Under the pieces are notes generated by a model, which was not told the origin of the DNA, did no database searches, and worked only from the letters and a program-made list of their open reading frames with translations. From CAYQTE01 sp964420285 (GTDB lineage: Bacteria > Planctomycetota > Phycisphaerae > Tepidisphaerales > Tepidisphaeraceae), in contig CAYQTE010000042.1 in assembly GCA_964420285.1 (NCBI GenBank), positions 1-40,083 of the forward strand: 40,083 bases of DNA. Direction: 5' to 3'. Positions 16,514-23,708 of the stretch are shown here, in pieces (position 1 is the first letter of the stretch; each line of letters opens with the position of its first letter). Both the position numbers and the translations under genes were made by a program.

Positions 16514-17098
16514 TCACATCAATTCGAAGAAGCTCTGTTTGTTCAGGTGCGGCACGTACTTCTTCACCAGGTCGCCGAGCGGTTTGCCAAAATCCAGGGA
16601 GTACCAGTCGTCGATCGAGCCGCGGAAGCACCAGCGGTCGAAGCTGAACAGCCGGGGCGCCTCGCCCGTCAGTACGAATCGCATCATCTTCTTGTAATTT
16701 GAATCGCGAAGTCTTCGCGCCTGCATCGCTCGCGCCTGATCCGCGGTCACCGGGAAATATCCGCGCCTTATTTCAAGCTCGAAATCATCCAGCGCATCCG
16801 ACAGATAGATGACCAGGCTCTTTTCGTCGACGTCCACGATGAAATGCTCGACCTTTGCCAGCCGGCGCACGGCGTCTTCAACCAGTTGCTTCTCGGCCGG
16901 CAGAATGCGGGTCGGCTTGATCTTACGGACAAAGACCTGTGCCGCGTCGGGACATTCGTAAATCTCGTATCCATCCGGCACGCGATCGAGCGGCCGGCCC
17001 GACGGCTTCCTGGCGGCGGAATAGGCGATCTTGCCCTTTCGCTCGGTCGCCTGAATGTAGTAGACATCGCCGCGGCGATTGGTGTGTTGGTATGGCAT
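16514..17098 (-). CDS. Conserved hypothetical protein, 194 aa
   Basis: The N-terminal MPYQHTNRRGDVYYIQATER and the block PDGYEIYECPDAAQVFVRKI match a family of uncharacterised bacterial proteins that I remember only as 'hypothetical' and that start the same way (basic Tyr-rich strands, then E-x-YE-x-P-x-AQVF-x-RK). No catalytic motif or membrane span is visible. The C-terminal half is rich in Arg/Phe/Trp (RLFSFDRWCFRGSIDDWYSL). Start 17098 is chosen by that resemblance; an upstream ATG at 17137 is possible. It is divergent from the SMP-30 gene. Confidence 0.65.
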   Translation of the reverse strand: MPYQHTNRRGDVYYIQATERKGKIAYSAARKPSGRPLDRVPDGYEIYECPDAAQVFVRKIKPTRILPAEKQLVEDAVRRLAKVEHFIVDVDEKSLVIYLSDALDDFELEIRRGYFPVTADQARAMQARRLRDSNYKKMMRFVLTGEAPRLFSFDRWCFRGSIDDWYSLDFGKPLGDLVKKYVPHLNKQSFFELM

Positions 17099-17303
17099 TG
17101 CAGCAGCGATTTTCAGTGCCATTTGCCGCAATTTCAAGTGGCCGGCCGAAGAGCGGAGAGCGTATCGGCTTGAGTGTCAGACCGTTGCGCGTGAGACTTG
17201 CCTTGCGTCCCGACTGTCGCCTACCATTGGCCACAATTGTTCAGGTGTAAGCATCGGAATGGTTCCCAAATCGAGATTGCCGGCACGGCGGAAGGACGGA
17301 AAT

Positions 17304-18278
17304 ATGAGGAATTATCTTGCGGTCTGCTTCGTGGTGGCCTTCACAGGCGGCGTGGTCCGCGGCCAGACAACGGCGCCCGCGACGCAGCCAACTCTGGCCG
17401 ATCTGGTTGATCCATCCGCCAAGTGGGAAAAGCTCGGTACCGGATTGTCCTGGGCCGAGGGGCCGGTGTGGCTCGGCGGCGACAATGGATATTTGGTCCT
17501 CTCCGATGCTCACGGCCAGGACATGTGGAAGTGGTCGCAGGCCGGCGGGTTCGTCAAGTTCCGCACGCCCAGCAATGCCTCCAACGGCAACACGCGCGAT
17601 GCCGAAGGGCGGCTGGTCTCCACCGAACAATCCACCCGGCGCATCACCCGCACCGAGAAGGATGGCACCATCACCGTCCTGGCCGACAATTACATGGGCA
17701 AGCATTTCACCTCGCCCAATGACATTGTCGTCAGGAGCGACGGCTCGGTCTATTTTTCCGATCCGCCGCTGTATACGCCAAACGCCAAGGAAAAAGTGCT
17801 CGACGGCGATTACATCTTCCGCATCGACGGCAAGACGCACGAGGTCACGATTGCGGTCAAGGGCATCCGACCCAACGGCCTGGCCTTTTCGCCGGATGAA
17901 AAGAAGCTCTACGTCACCGACGGCGGGCCCATCGCGGTCTGCGATGTCAATGCGGACGGCACCTGTGGCCCGGCCAAGCCGTTTATCAAGCTCAAATCGG
18001 GATACGCCGATGGCTTCCGCGTCGATGCCGACGGCCGAATCTGGACCAGCTCCAGCGATGGCGTTGAAATCTTCAGCCCCGACGGCACGTGGATCGGCAC
18101 GATTGACACTCAGAAGTCCATTGGCACCGGCACGACCAATCTCTGTTTCGGCGGCAAGGACAACAAGACGGTCTTTATTGCATGCAATCCGCGCAACACG
18201 ACGAATCAGGGGTCGCTGTACAGCATCCGCGTGAAGGTGCCCGGCGCCCTTCTGCCGGCGGGTGCTCCGCGAGAATAG
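17304..18278 (+). CDS. Secreted SMP-30/gluconolactonase-family protein
   Basis: 324 residues. A signal peptide (MRNYLAVCFVVAFTGG, cut near VRG-Q) means export. The rest is a six-bladed beta-propeller of the SMP-30/LRE family, with metal ligands at the expected places: Glu in AEGPVWL, Asn in TSPNDIVVRSDGSVYF, Asn in RPNGLAFSPDEKKLYVTDGG and Asp in GYADGFRVDADG. Such enzymes open sugar lactones, consistent with the carbohydrate-degrading gene upstream. GGAAGGACGG precedes the ATG. It is the last chromosomal gene before the attachment site. Confidence 0.9.
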   Translation: MRNYLAVCFVVAFTGGVVRGQTTAPATQPTLADLVDPSAKWEKLGTGLSWAEGPVWLGGDNGYLVLSDAHGQDMWKWSQAGGFVKFRTPSNASNGNTRDAEGRLVSTEQSTRRITRTEKDGTITVLADNYMGKHFTSPNDIVVRSDGSVYFSDPPLYTPNAKEKVLDGDYIFRIDGKTHEVTIAVKGIRPNGLAFSPDEKKLYVTDGGPIAVCDVNADGTCGPAKPFIKLKSGYADGFRVDADGRIWTSSSDGVEIFSPDGTWIGTIDTQKSIGTGTTNLCFGGKDNKTVFIACNPRNTTNQGSLYSIRVKVPGALLPAGAPRE

Positions 18279-18312
18279 GTCAGGCGTTCGGGTCAGACAT
18301 GGGAAAAGAATA

Positions 18313-18342
18313 ACCGCCGTAAGTCCTTTGGATTACGGCGGT
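18313..18342 (-). terminator. Terminator-like hairpin of the tRNA-Ile remnant
   Basis: A 10-bp stem (18313-18322 with 18333-18342). Read on the minus strand it follows the tRNA 3' end after six bases and is succeeded by TATTCTTTTCCC, i.e. a weak U-tract. It may also slow transcription from the SMP-30 gene on the plus strand. Confidence 0.6.
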
Positions 18343-18348
18343 CAAGAT

Positions 18349-18390
18349 TGGGCCCGACAAGAGTCGAACTTGTGACCTCGTCCTTATCAG
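18349..18390 (-). other. Attachment-site remnant: 3' part of tRNA-Ile(GAT)
   Basis: Minus-strand reading gives loop CTGATAA (anticodon GAT at 18388-18386), the 3' anticodon strand GGACG, variable AGGTC, a perfect T-arm (ACAAG, TTCGACT, CTTGT), the acceptor strand CGGGCCC and discriminator A. The 5' half is missing: the bases before the loop (GGCGT) cannot pair with GGACG, and no D-arm or 5' acceptor follows. The homology therefore starts exactly at the anticodon loop, where tyrosine recombinases cross over. In the usual layout the intact tRNA lies at the far end of the inserted element, here to the right of the window. Confidence 0.78.
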
Positions 18391-18646
18391 ACGCCCAAGG
18401 AAGCCTGCCGAAAACTCAGGAATCCCTTGAATTTCCAGCAGTTTACCAAACTTCAAGCGATTCGCAATTCAACTTGTACCGTCGCAGTTTTTCGCACGGA
18501 AACGCGGTATTGGAAAACCAAACCGGTAATAAAACGGTAGGAGGAACCGCGTCCAGCCGCGTAACTCTACGACGCTCGATTGTACCAGCAGGCTGCGCTC
18601 TTCGCGCTGCCATGCTCGCCTGCCACAGGCCAGCTCGCAGCAAAGG
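18391..18646. other. Element end region, no gene seen
   Basis: About 250 bases between the tRNA fragment and the terminator of the peptide operon. The first part is more A+T-rich than its flanks. No supported ORF. As the sequence next to an attachment core it may hold integrase arm-binding sites, but I see no clear repeat. Confidence 0.5.
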
Positions 18647-18681
18647 AAAAGGCGGGGAAGTTGTGCGGACACTTCCCCGCC
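18647..18681 (-). terminator. Rho-independent terminator of the peptide operon
   Basis: A perfect 11-bp stem (18651-18661 with 18671-18681) and 9-base loop; on the minus strand it is followed by TTTTCCTTT. It lies 18 bases after the stop codon of the 47-aa peptide gene, which supports that gene being the end of the transcript. Confidence 0.85.
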
Positions 18682-18699
18682 TGGGGGGTTGCTGCTACT

Positions 18700-18843
18700 T
18701 CAACAGGTGGCGCATCCGCAACGAGAATCCACGCAGTTCTCAGATCGCTCGATCAGAGCCTGCCGGATTTCCTCAGCGGTCGCTTCCTCCTGGACGGAAG
18801 CCAGCACCTGCTTCTCAGTCTTGGCTTCAATCAGGATACGCAT
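18700..18843 (-). CDS. Cys-rich RiPP precursor peptide, 47 aa
   Basis: 47 residues, below usual gene-finder limits. The ATG at 18843 follows AGGAGGTGTGATT, the best ribosome site in the area, and the frame ends 18 bases before a strong terminator. The first ~36 residues (MRILIEAKTEKQ... ALIERSEN) are charged, mostly helical and Cys-free, as in leader peptides. The tail CVDSRCGCATC concentrates four Cys in eleven residues, as in a modified core. The radical SAM/SPASM maturase ends 53 bases upstream on the same strand. The likely fate is thioether or other Cys-based cross-linking, then leader removal. Family unknown to me; no protease or peptide exporter is next to it. Confidence 0.82.
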   Translation of the reverse strand: MRILIEAKTEKQVLASVQEEATAEEIRQALIERSENCVDSRCGCATC

Positions 18844-18896
18844 AATCACACCTCCTTTCTGTGGACCACGGCCCACTTCCGCACTGGGTTAGGGGT

Positions 18897-20246
18897 TCAT
18901 CGCGAACATGCTTGACCACAAACGGCCTCCTTCATGAAGGTCCCGATGCCGCCCAGCGCAAGCTGCTTGAGCAGGAAGTTGGCGTTCGTCGGGATCAACG
19001 AACAATACGAACCTGGATTGCCCATCCTAAGCCGGGCGCTGCGGCACCCCCCCATGCAAAGCGGGAGATAGGTGCAGGAGCAACATCGCTCCGCGAACAA
19101 GTCATCGTTCACGTACTGCGCCCACCTCCCGTCGTCCTTGACGAAGCTGCCGTCAGGCGTGATGACACCGACGCGCTCTTCTCGATTGAACTTGCAGACC
19201 GCGCACTTGAAGACGGACCCATCGGGGCCGATCACGTACTGGCTTTCTCGTTCACCGTTGCAGTAGACGAGCTTGCCCGTATGGATCTGCCCCAGCCCGT
19301 GTTGGACATTGAATCCCATGCTCTGAGCAAGCGCGCAATAGCGGGCAAGGTCGCTTGAAGTCTTTGTCGGCGACAGGTTGACGGTGGCACTCTGTGAGCA
19401 GTCGCCAAAGATGGGCTCCAGCTCGATCGCTAACTGCCCGCGAATCTCCTTGGGGAACATGGTCAACAACTCGGGGACGGTGTGAAGATTCGTGTGATTG
19501 AAGTTCACTCGTACGGTCACCCGCACGCGCGGGTCTGCACGAGCGAGCAGAATGATGTGGTGATGGACCCGCTCGAACGTGGCACCGCCACCTCGGAGCA
19601 TCCGCAGGTGGTCATGGGTATCTGCCGTGCCGTCCAGGGTGATCTGATAGTCAAGAATTTCGGCACTGACCAACTCTTGGATGCGCGCCGCATCCAGCAA
19701 GTAGCCGTTGGTCGTCATGTGCCCGATGAACGACACGCCGTTCGCTTGCGCGATGCGGACAGCCGCCTTGCTCAAAGACAGCACTTTGGCGTAGCCCAAC
19801 AGCGGCTCTCCGCCGAACCAGCTCATCAGGAGCACCTTATGCTTCGGAATCTCGTGCTCCATCCACAGATTCACGCCCTTTTCCGTCTCATCATTCATCT
19901 CGGACGGCCGGCGTTCCTCGTAGCAGTAGGGGCACGCGAAGTTGCAGTTCAGCGTTGGCAGAACAATGAGGTCCAAGCGATTCGGGTCTGCGATCCCGGC
20001 GTGCTTCCTTGCCTTTAGAATTTCCAACTCGTCGACGTGGCCTGGGATGATGTACCGCTGAGCGGCAAGCGTGGCGTACGTCTCCGGGTGGGAAACGGCA
20101 CCTTGATCGGGGGAGTTGAGCACGGTCTTGACGGCGGAAACACTTGGCGGATCGCAGACGGCGATGGCGCCGGTGAGAGAGTTGAACACTACCAGCTTTC
20201 CGGTTTCCGGCTCATCGATCAGGATGTTGTACTTCGACGACTTCAT
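18897..20246 (-). CDS. Radical SAM/SPASM peptide maturase
   Basis: 449 residues. The N-terminal ~90 residues (SKYNILIDEPETGKLVVFNS...) are of the kind that binds precursor peptides in RiPP maturases. The 4Fe-4S motif CNFACPYC (CxxxCxxC) is near residues 101-108; MSWFGGEPLLGY is the GGE motif. The C-terminal SPASM region has the clustered Cys for auxiliary clusters: LVYCNGE, VFKCAVCKF, ERCCSCTYLPLCMGGC and SYCSL. These enzymes form carbon-sulfur or carbon-carbon links in peptides. ATG at 20246 follows AAAGGAG by nine bases; a GTG one codon earlier is possible. The substrate is most likely the 47-aa peptide encoded next. Confidence 0.92.
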   Translation of the reverse strand: MKSSKYNILIDEPETGKLVVFNSLTGAIAVCDPPSVSAVKTVLNSPDQGAVSHPETYATLAAQRYIIPGHVDELEILKARKHAGIADPNRLDLIVLPTLNCNFACPYCYEERRPSEMNDETEKGVNLWMEHEIPKHKVLLMSWFGGEPLLGYAKVLSLSKAAVRIAQANGVSFIGHMTTNGYLLDAARIQELVSAEILDYQITLDGTADTHDHLRMLRGGGATFERVHHHIILLARADPRVRVTVRVNFNHTNLHTVPELLTMFPKEIRGQLAIELEPIFGDCSQSATVNLSPTKTSSDLARYCALAQSMGFNVQHGLGQIHTGKLVYCNGERESQYVIGPDGSVFKCAVCKFNREERVGVITPDGSFVKDDGRWAQYVNDDLFAERCCSCTYLPLCMGGCRSARLRMGNPGSYCSLIPTNANFLLKQLALGGIGTFMKEAVCGQACSR

Positions 20247-20281
20247 CACAATTAGCTCCTTTCGGTTCTAGGGTTAGCGAA

Positions 20282-20311
20282 GATGGGGCGGGCAATGCTG
20301 CCCGCCCCATC
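20282..20311 (-). promoter_or_regulatory. Stable hairpin between membrane gene and maturase gene
   Basis: A perfect 13-bp GC-rich stem (20282-20294 with 20299-20311) and 4-base loop. There is no U-tract on either strand. It may lower read-through or protect an mRNA end between the structural genes and the peptide-maturation pair. Confidence 0.6.
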
Positions 20312-20343
20312 CAAGCTCTGTTAATATTCTGAAGGTCGCCTGC

Positions 20344-20649
20344 TCAGGCCTTTGCTAGGGCCACCACCTCACGGATGGCGACCCCGAGCAGAAGTCCGGC
20401 CAGCGCCCCCGGCGTGCCGATGAGCACCTGCTTGATCGCGACGATCACCTGCGCGCCGATGTCCATGGCCTGTGGCACCAGATCGCGGTTGGATTCCAGC
20501 ATCCCGCCCCGGCCCGTGACGAGCAGGACTAAGGCGGTGATGCCGGCCAGCACGATCAGCATGATCAGGCCCCGTAGCAGCCGACGCAGCCACAGCCCGA
20601 CGATTAAGCCGAGCAGAACCGCGACCGCCTGCGTGTAGAGAGCGTCCAT
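20344..20649 (-). CDS. Small membrane protein, 101 aa
   Basis: Three hydrophobic segments fill most of the protein: AVAVLLGLIVGLWL (~8-21), GLIMLIVLAGITALVLLVTG (~28-47) and PGALAGLLLGVAIREVVAL (~79-97), with a basic WLRRLLRG after the first and a soluble stretch (MLESNRDLVPQAMDIGAQ) in between. No family recognised. The ATG at 20649 has AGGAGG six bases upstream and sits three bases behind the stop of the tubulin-like gene, so the two are coupled; a membrane anchor for that large cytosolic protein is a reasonable guess. Confidence 0.7.
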   Translation of the reverse strand: MDALYTQAVAVLLGLIVGLWLRRLLRGLIMLIVLAGITALVLLVTGRGGMLESNRDLVPQAMDIGAQVIVAIKQVLIGTPGALAGLLLGVAIREVVALAKA

Positions 20650-20652
20650 TGT

Positions 20653-23577
20653 CTACCTCCTGAGTGGGGGGATGTCGTTCTCGCGGCGACCGTTACCGTT
20701 GGAGGACCCATGGCCGTTCTGGGCGTCGCCATCCTCATTGTGGCCATGCCGCCCGGCGGGAAGCTCATCCGGGCTCGCCTTCTCGGCCTCCCGCTGCCAG
20801 CGCTTCGCCTTTTGCGGAGTGTTGGTCGGCGGGGTGAAGCCGACCAGCTTCGCCGCGTCCTCGATGGACCTGCACGCCGGTAGCAGCTTCAGGACTTCGG
20901 CCGACGCCACTTCGGTGAACTTGGTCACCGAATTGGCGGGGACGTACTCAGTGGCGGCGTACATTGCCGCGAGGTACTGCTGCACGATCACGTTCTTACC
21001 ATCGCGCTGTAGACTGTCGATGAACAGCTCGTCCAGCGAGCGGCGGAGCGTGGGGTCGTTGGTGAGCCGCCCGATGATGTTCGGCAGGCCCTGGGCCAGC
21101 CGGCCGTCATCGTCAGTAACATGGAGAGCGCTGCGCAGGGCCTGGTCACGGACGAGGTAGGTGTTATCGCCCTTGCGGGTGACGACGTTCCTCGACATGG
21201 CACGGAAGAACGTGCCCCAAGCGCCGGATTCGTCGCGGACCATGCCGCAGCGGAACTCGTCCAGCAGCCGGGGGTCAGGCACGCACGTCGTCAGATACGG
21301 CTCCAGTTCCGGCAGTAGCGACTCGGCTTCCTTTTCCAAAGTTGCCAGGAAGGCAAACTGCCGATGGCTGATGAACCTGCGCTCGTGGGAGACGATGATG
21401 CGGCGCGGATCGCCGTAATCGACATCACGAACCTGGTTGACCTCCTCCACATGCAGCTTGCGGAGGCGTTCCATGAGCGGGCCGGTGTTCTGGCTTCCAC
21501 CGTGGGACCGGATGACCCGCAAAATGGGCGGCGAGTAGCCCGGCTCCACGGTCGGATCGAGCGGAGCGGTCGGCCAGGACTCGTTCGTGCGCTCTTCGAC
21601 GAACTTCTCCAGGTCGATGGCGTTCGGCCAGCGCTCAATGAAGTCGATCACACCCACTTCATCCAACTTCAAGTTGCCGACCTCACGCTGCACGCTCTTG
21701 TGGATCGCCGCCGTGATGTTCTCCGGGTCAGCGATGCACACGGGAATCGCACGCCCGGCAAGGTCGGCGATCCGGGAATCGAACAGCCGCTGCACCATCC
21801 GATCCGTGTCCGCCGGGGTGGGCAGCACGATCCCCGGAAGTTCCACACGAACCGACCCGCCCGACATAGCGTGCAGCCGCTTGTCAGCCTGGCCCTTCAA
21901 GTCCTGCGCCTTGGCGGCGGCAGTATTGACGGCGGTAAGCGAACGCTCAATCTGCGCCACCATCTTGCTGATGACCGTCCGGCCGGCGAGCATCTTCACG
22001 GCGTTGATGCGGCTCTCGAAGGCCACCAAGTCCATGTTGATGGCCTCGACAGCGAACTGCCGCATCTGGTTCGTCTCACGCCGCGTAGAAATCCACCGGC
22101 GCGCCGCCCGCTGCGCCAACTCCTGCAATTGGGCGACGTGGTTCTGGTAGGCGGTCGTGTCCGGCTCGGTCTGGACCGAAAGCCGCTGAACGAACTGACC
22201 GGCCACCACGCTCTGCTGCTCCTTCGCCACGCCAAGGCACTTAACGGAGCCGGTCAAGCCGACGTTGACAATCGCCTGCTGCACCTGCTTCCCGACCGTT
22301 TCGCCGAAATCCTGCGCGAACTGGTCGGCGATGGAGTTGATGCGGGCCTCGTAATCCGCCACGCGCTGCTGGAGTTGAGCGTGGGCGTCCTGAACAACGC
22401 CCTGGATCACGTCATAACGGGCGTGCGAGAGCGACATGTAGGCGTCGGTGCCGATGTCCATGCCCGTCGGCCGCTCTGCGCTGTCGAGCAGCGCCGTCAC
22501 CTCCGCCAAGGTGTTCACCGGCAGCACCGGCGCCCCGGCGGACACGCCCATCAGCAGGTGGTCCGCCACGCGGATGCACACCTTGGCGTCGAGGGCTTCA
22601 TTCGCCCGCTGGGGATCAAGCTCGATCAGGACGTGCCCAATCGAGCGCCAGATCATGTCCGGCTTGAGCTGGCCACCGTACACGCGGCTGGTCCAGTCCG
22701 TGAAGTAGCTGTCGGCCGAGAAACGACCATCGCCGCGCAGGTTGATGTCGAACGCCGCCAACTGCGCGGCGGCCTCACGGCTGCTCATCGTCACCTTCCC
22801 GTTCGTGGGGAAGATGATCGTCGGCACGTCAAAAGTCCGCGCCGGCGCGCGGCGGGTGCCCTTCAGCGTCTCGTCGCGAATGATCTCCGGCTTGAGGCAA
22901 GCCGCCGTCACCTGGCGGACGAACATGACGCAGGACGCGGCGGCGATGGGGAAGTCAGCCCCATTTCCGGTGGAGGGAGCAATCAGGTACGGCCGGACGG
23001 ACACGCGTTCCAGGCCCTGCTGGGTAGCAGCCTCGTGGATGTCGAGGGCGGTCGGAATCATCGCCCCGGTGGCGAAGCCGCCGGCGGCGTTCCCGGTGAT
23101 GTAGATGTCCACCGCCCGGTCGTCGACAGCCGCGTAATCATTGTCGAGTCCGCGCACCGCCACGGCATAGCGCTCGCGGAGCGGCCTCACGGCATCGACA
23201 ATCGCGCGACGGAACGCGGTGTGCTCGGCGGTGTGCAGGGCCTTGCCGCGCTGGGCGGAGCCACTGGCACCGAAGCGGGAGCTGTCGGTGCCGGTCTTCT
23301 CGATGATCGTCGCCAGGGGCAGCAGGTTGTGCCTGCCCCGATGGATCGTCACCAGTTCCTCGGTCGTGTATTCGCGCAACGTCACGGTGCGAGGTTGCAC
23401 GTCGCCGACCTGAGCATCGGTCCCATTGACCTTCGAGCGATCCGCATCGAACTGGATCACCGGCGGCGGCGCGATGATGCCCTTGGTGCCGGTGCCCGTC
23501 GCGGTGCGAACGCCGATCATGCGGCCAAGCGTCCCGAGGTCCACTTCCAAATCAACGATACGATTAGCGGAATTCAT
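20653..23577 (-). CDS. Large protein with tubulin/FtsZ-like N-terminal domain
   Basis: 974 residues, no signal peptide. The N-terminal ~220 residues resemble the bacterial 'tubulin-like' family (Tubulin_2): a glycine-rich loop ATGTGTKG (~26-33), VIQFDAD (~40-46) where tubulins contact nucleotide, and GNAAGGFATGAM (~162-173) at the place of the GGGTGSG signature. The signature is degenerate, so GTP binding is a hypothesis. The middle (~430-700) is long and helical, with coiled-coil-like runs. The C-terminal part (~700-930) is mixed; the last ~45 residues are Gly/Asn/His-rich and disordered. Start 23577 has AAAGGATGG upstream; ATG at 23586 is less well placed. Genomic partners: a coiled-coil lipoprotein upstream, a membrane protein downstream. 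Confidence 0.5.
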   Translation of the reverse strand: MNSANRIVDLEVDLGTLGRMIGVRTATGTGTKGIIAPPPVIQFDADRSKVNGTDAQVGDVQPRTVTLREYTTEELVTIHRGRHNLLPLATIIEKTGTDSSRFGASGSAQRGKALHTAEHTAFRRAIVDAVRPLRERYAVAVRGLDNDYAAVDDRAVDIYITGNAAGGFATGAMIPTALDIHEAATQQGLERVSVRPYLIAPSTGNGADFPIAAASCVMFVRQVTAACLKPEIIRDETLKGTRRAPARTFDVPTIIFPTNGKVTMSSREAAAQLAAFDINLRGDGRFSADSYFTDWTSRVYGGQLKPDMIWRSIGHVLIELDPQRANEALDAKVCIRVADHLLMGVSAGAPVLPVNTLAEVTALLDSAERPTGMDIGTDAYMSLSHARYDVIQGVVQDAHAQLQQRVADYEARINSIADQFAQDFGETVGKQVQQAIVNVGLTGSVKCLGVAKEQQSVVAGQFVQRLSVQTEPDTTAYQNHVAQLQELAQRAARRWISTRRETNQMRQFAVEAINMDLVAFESRINAVKMLAGRTVISKMVAQIERSLTAVNTAAAKAQDLKGQADKRLHAMSGGSVRVELPGIVLPTPADTDRMVQRLFDSRIADLAGRAIPVCIADPENITAAIHKSVQREVGNLKLDEVGVIDFIERWPNAIDLEKFVEERTNESWPTAPLDPTVEPGYSPPILRVIRSHGGSQNTGPLMERLRKLHVEEVNQVRDVDYGDPRRIIVSHERRFISHRQFAFLATLEKEAESLLPELEPYLTTCVPDPRLLDEFRCGMVRDESGAWGTFFRAMSRNVVTRKGDNTYLVRDQALRSALHVTDDDGRLAQGLPNIIGRLTNDPTLRRSLDELFIDSLQRDGKNVIVQQYLAAMYAATEYVPANSVTKFTEVASAEVLKLLPACRSIEDAAKLVGFTPPTNTPQKAKRWQREAEKASPDELPAGRHGHNEDGDAQNGHGSSNGNGRRENDIPPLRR

Positions 23578-23642
23578 ATTTTCCATCCTTTCATGGAATG
23601 GGTGTTGTCGTTTCTGGCGCGAGAGCGGCTCCCGCGCGCGTT

Positions 23643-23692
23643 GGTGGCCGCGTGGCGATGGCGGAACGTCCGCCATCGCCGGCGCGGCCACC
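23643..23692 (-). promoter_or_regulatory. Long double-stem hairpin between lipoprotein and tubulin-like genes
   Basis: The outer stem of 10 bp (23643-23652 with 23683-23692) and inner stem of 11 bp (23655-23665 with 23669-23679) stack on each other with a 3-base loop; the cap reads gga-acg-tcc on the plus strand. No U-tract follows. It fills most of the 131-base gap. Confidence 0.7.
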
Positions 23693-23708
23693 TACACGTC
23701 CATGTCGA

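Noticed and set aside
18349..18425. Complete tRNA gene
   Set aside because: Only the 3' half pairs; no D-arm, no 5' acceptor strand and a mismatched anticodon stem. A group I intron in the loop is less likely because the break precedes base 32.
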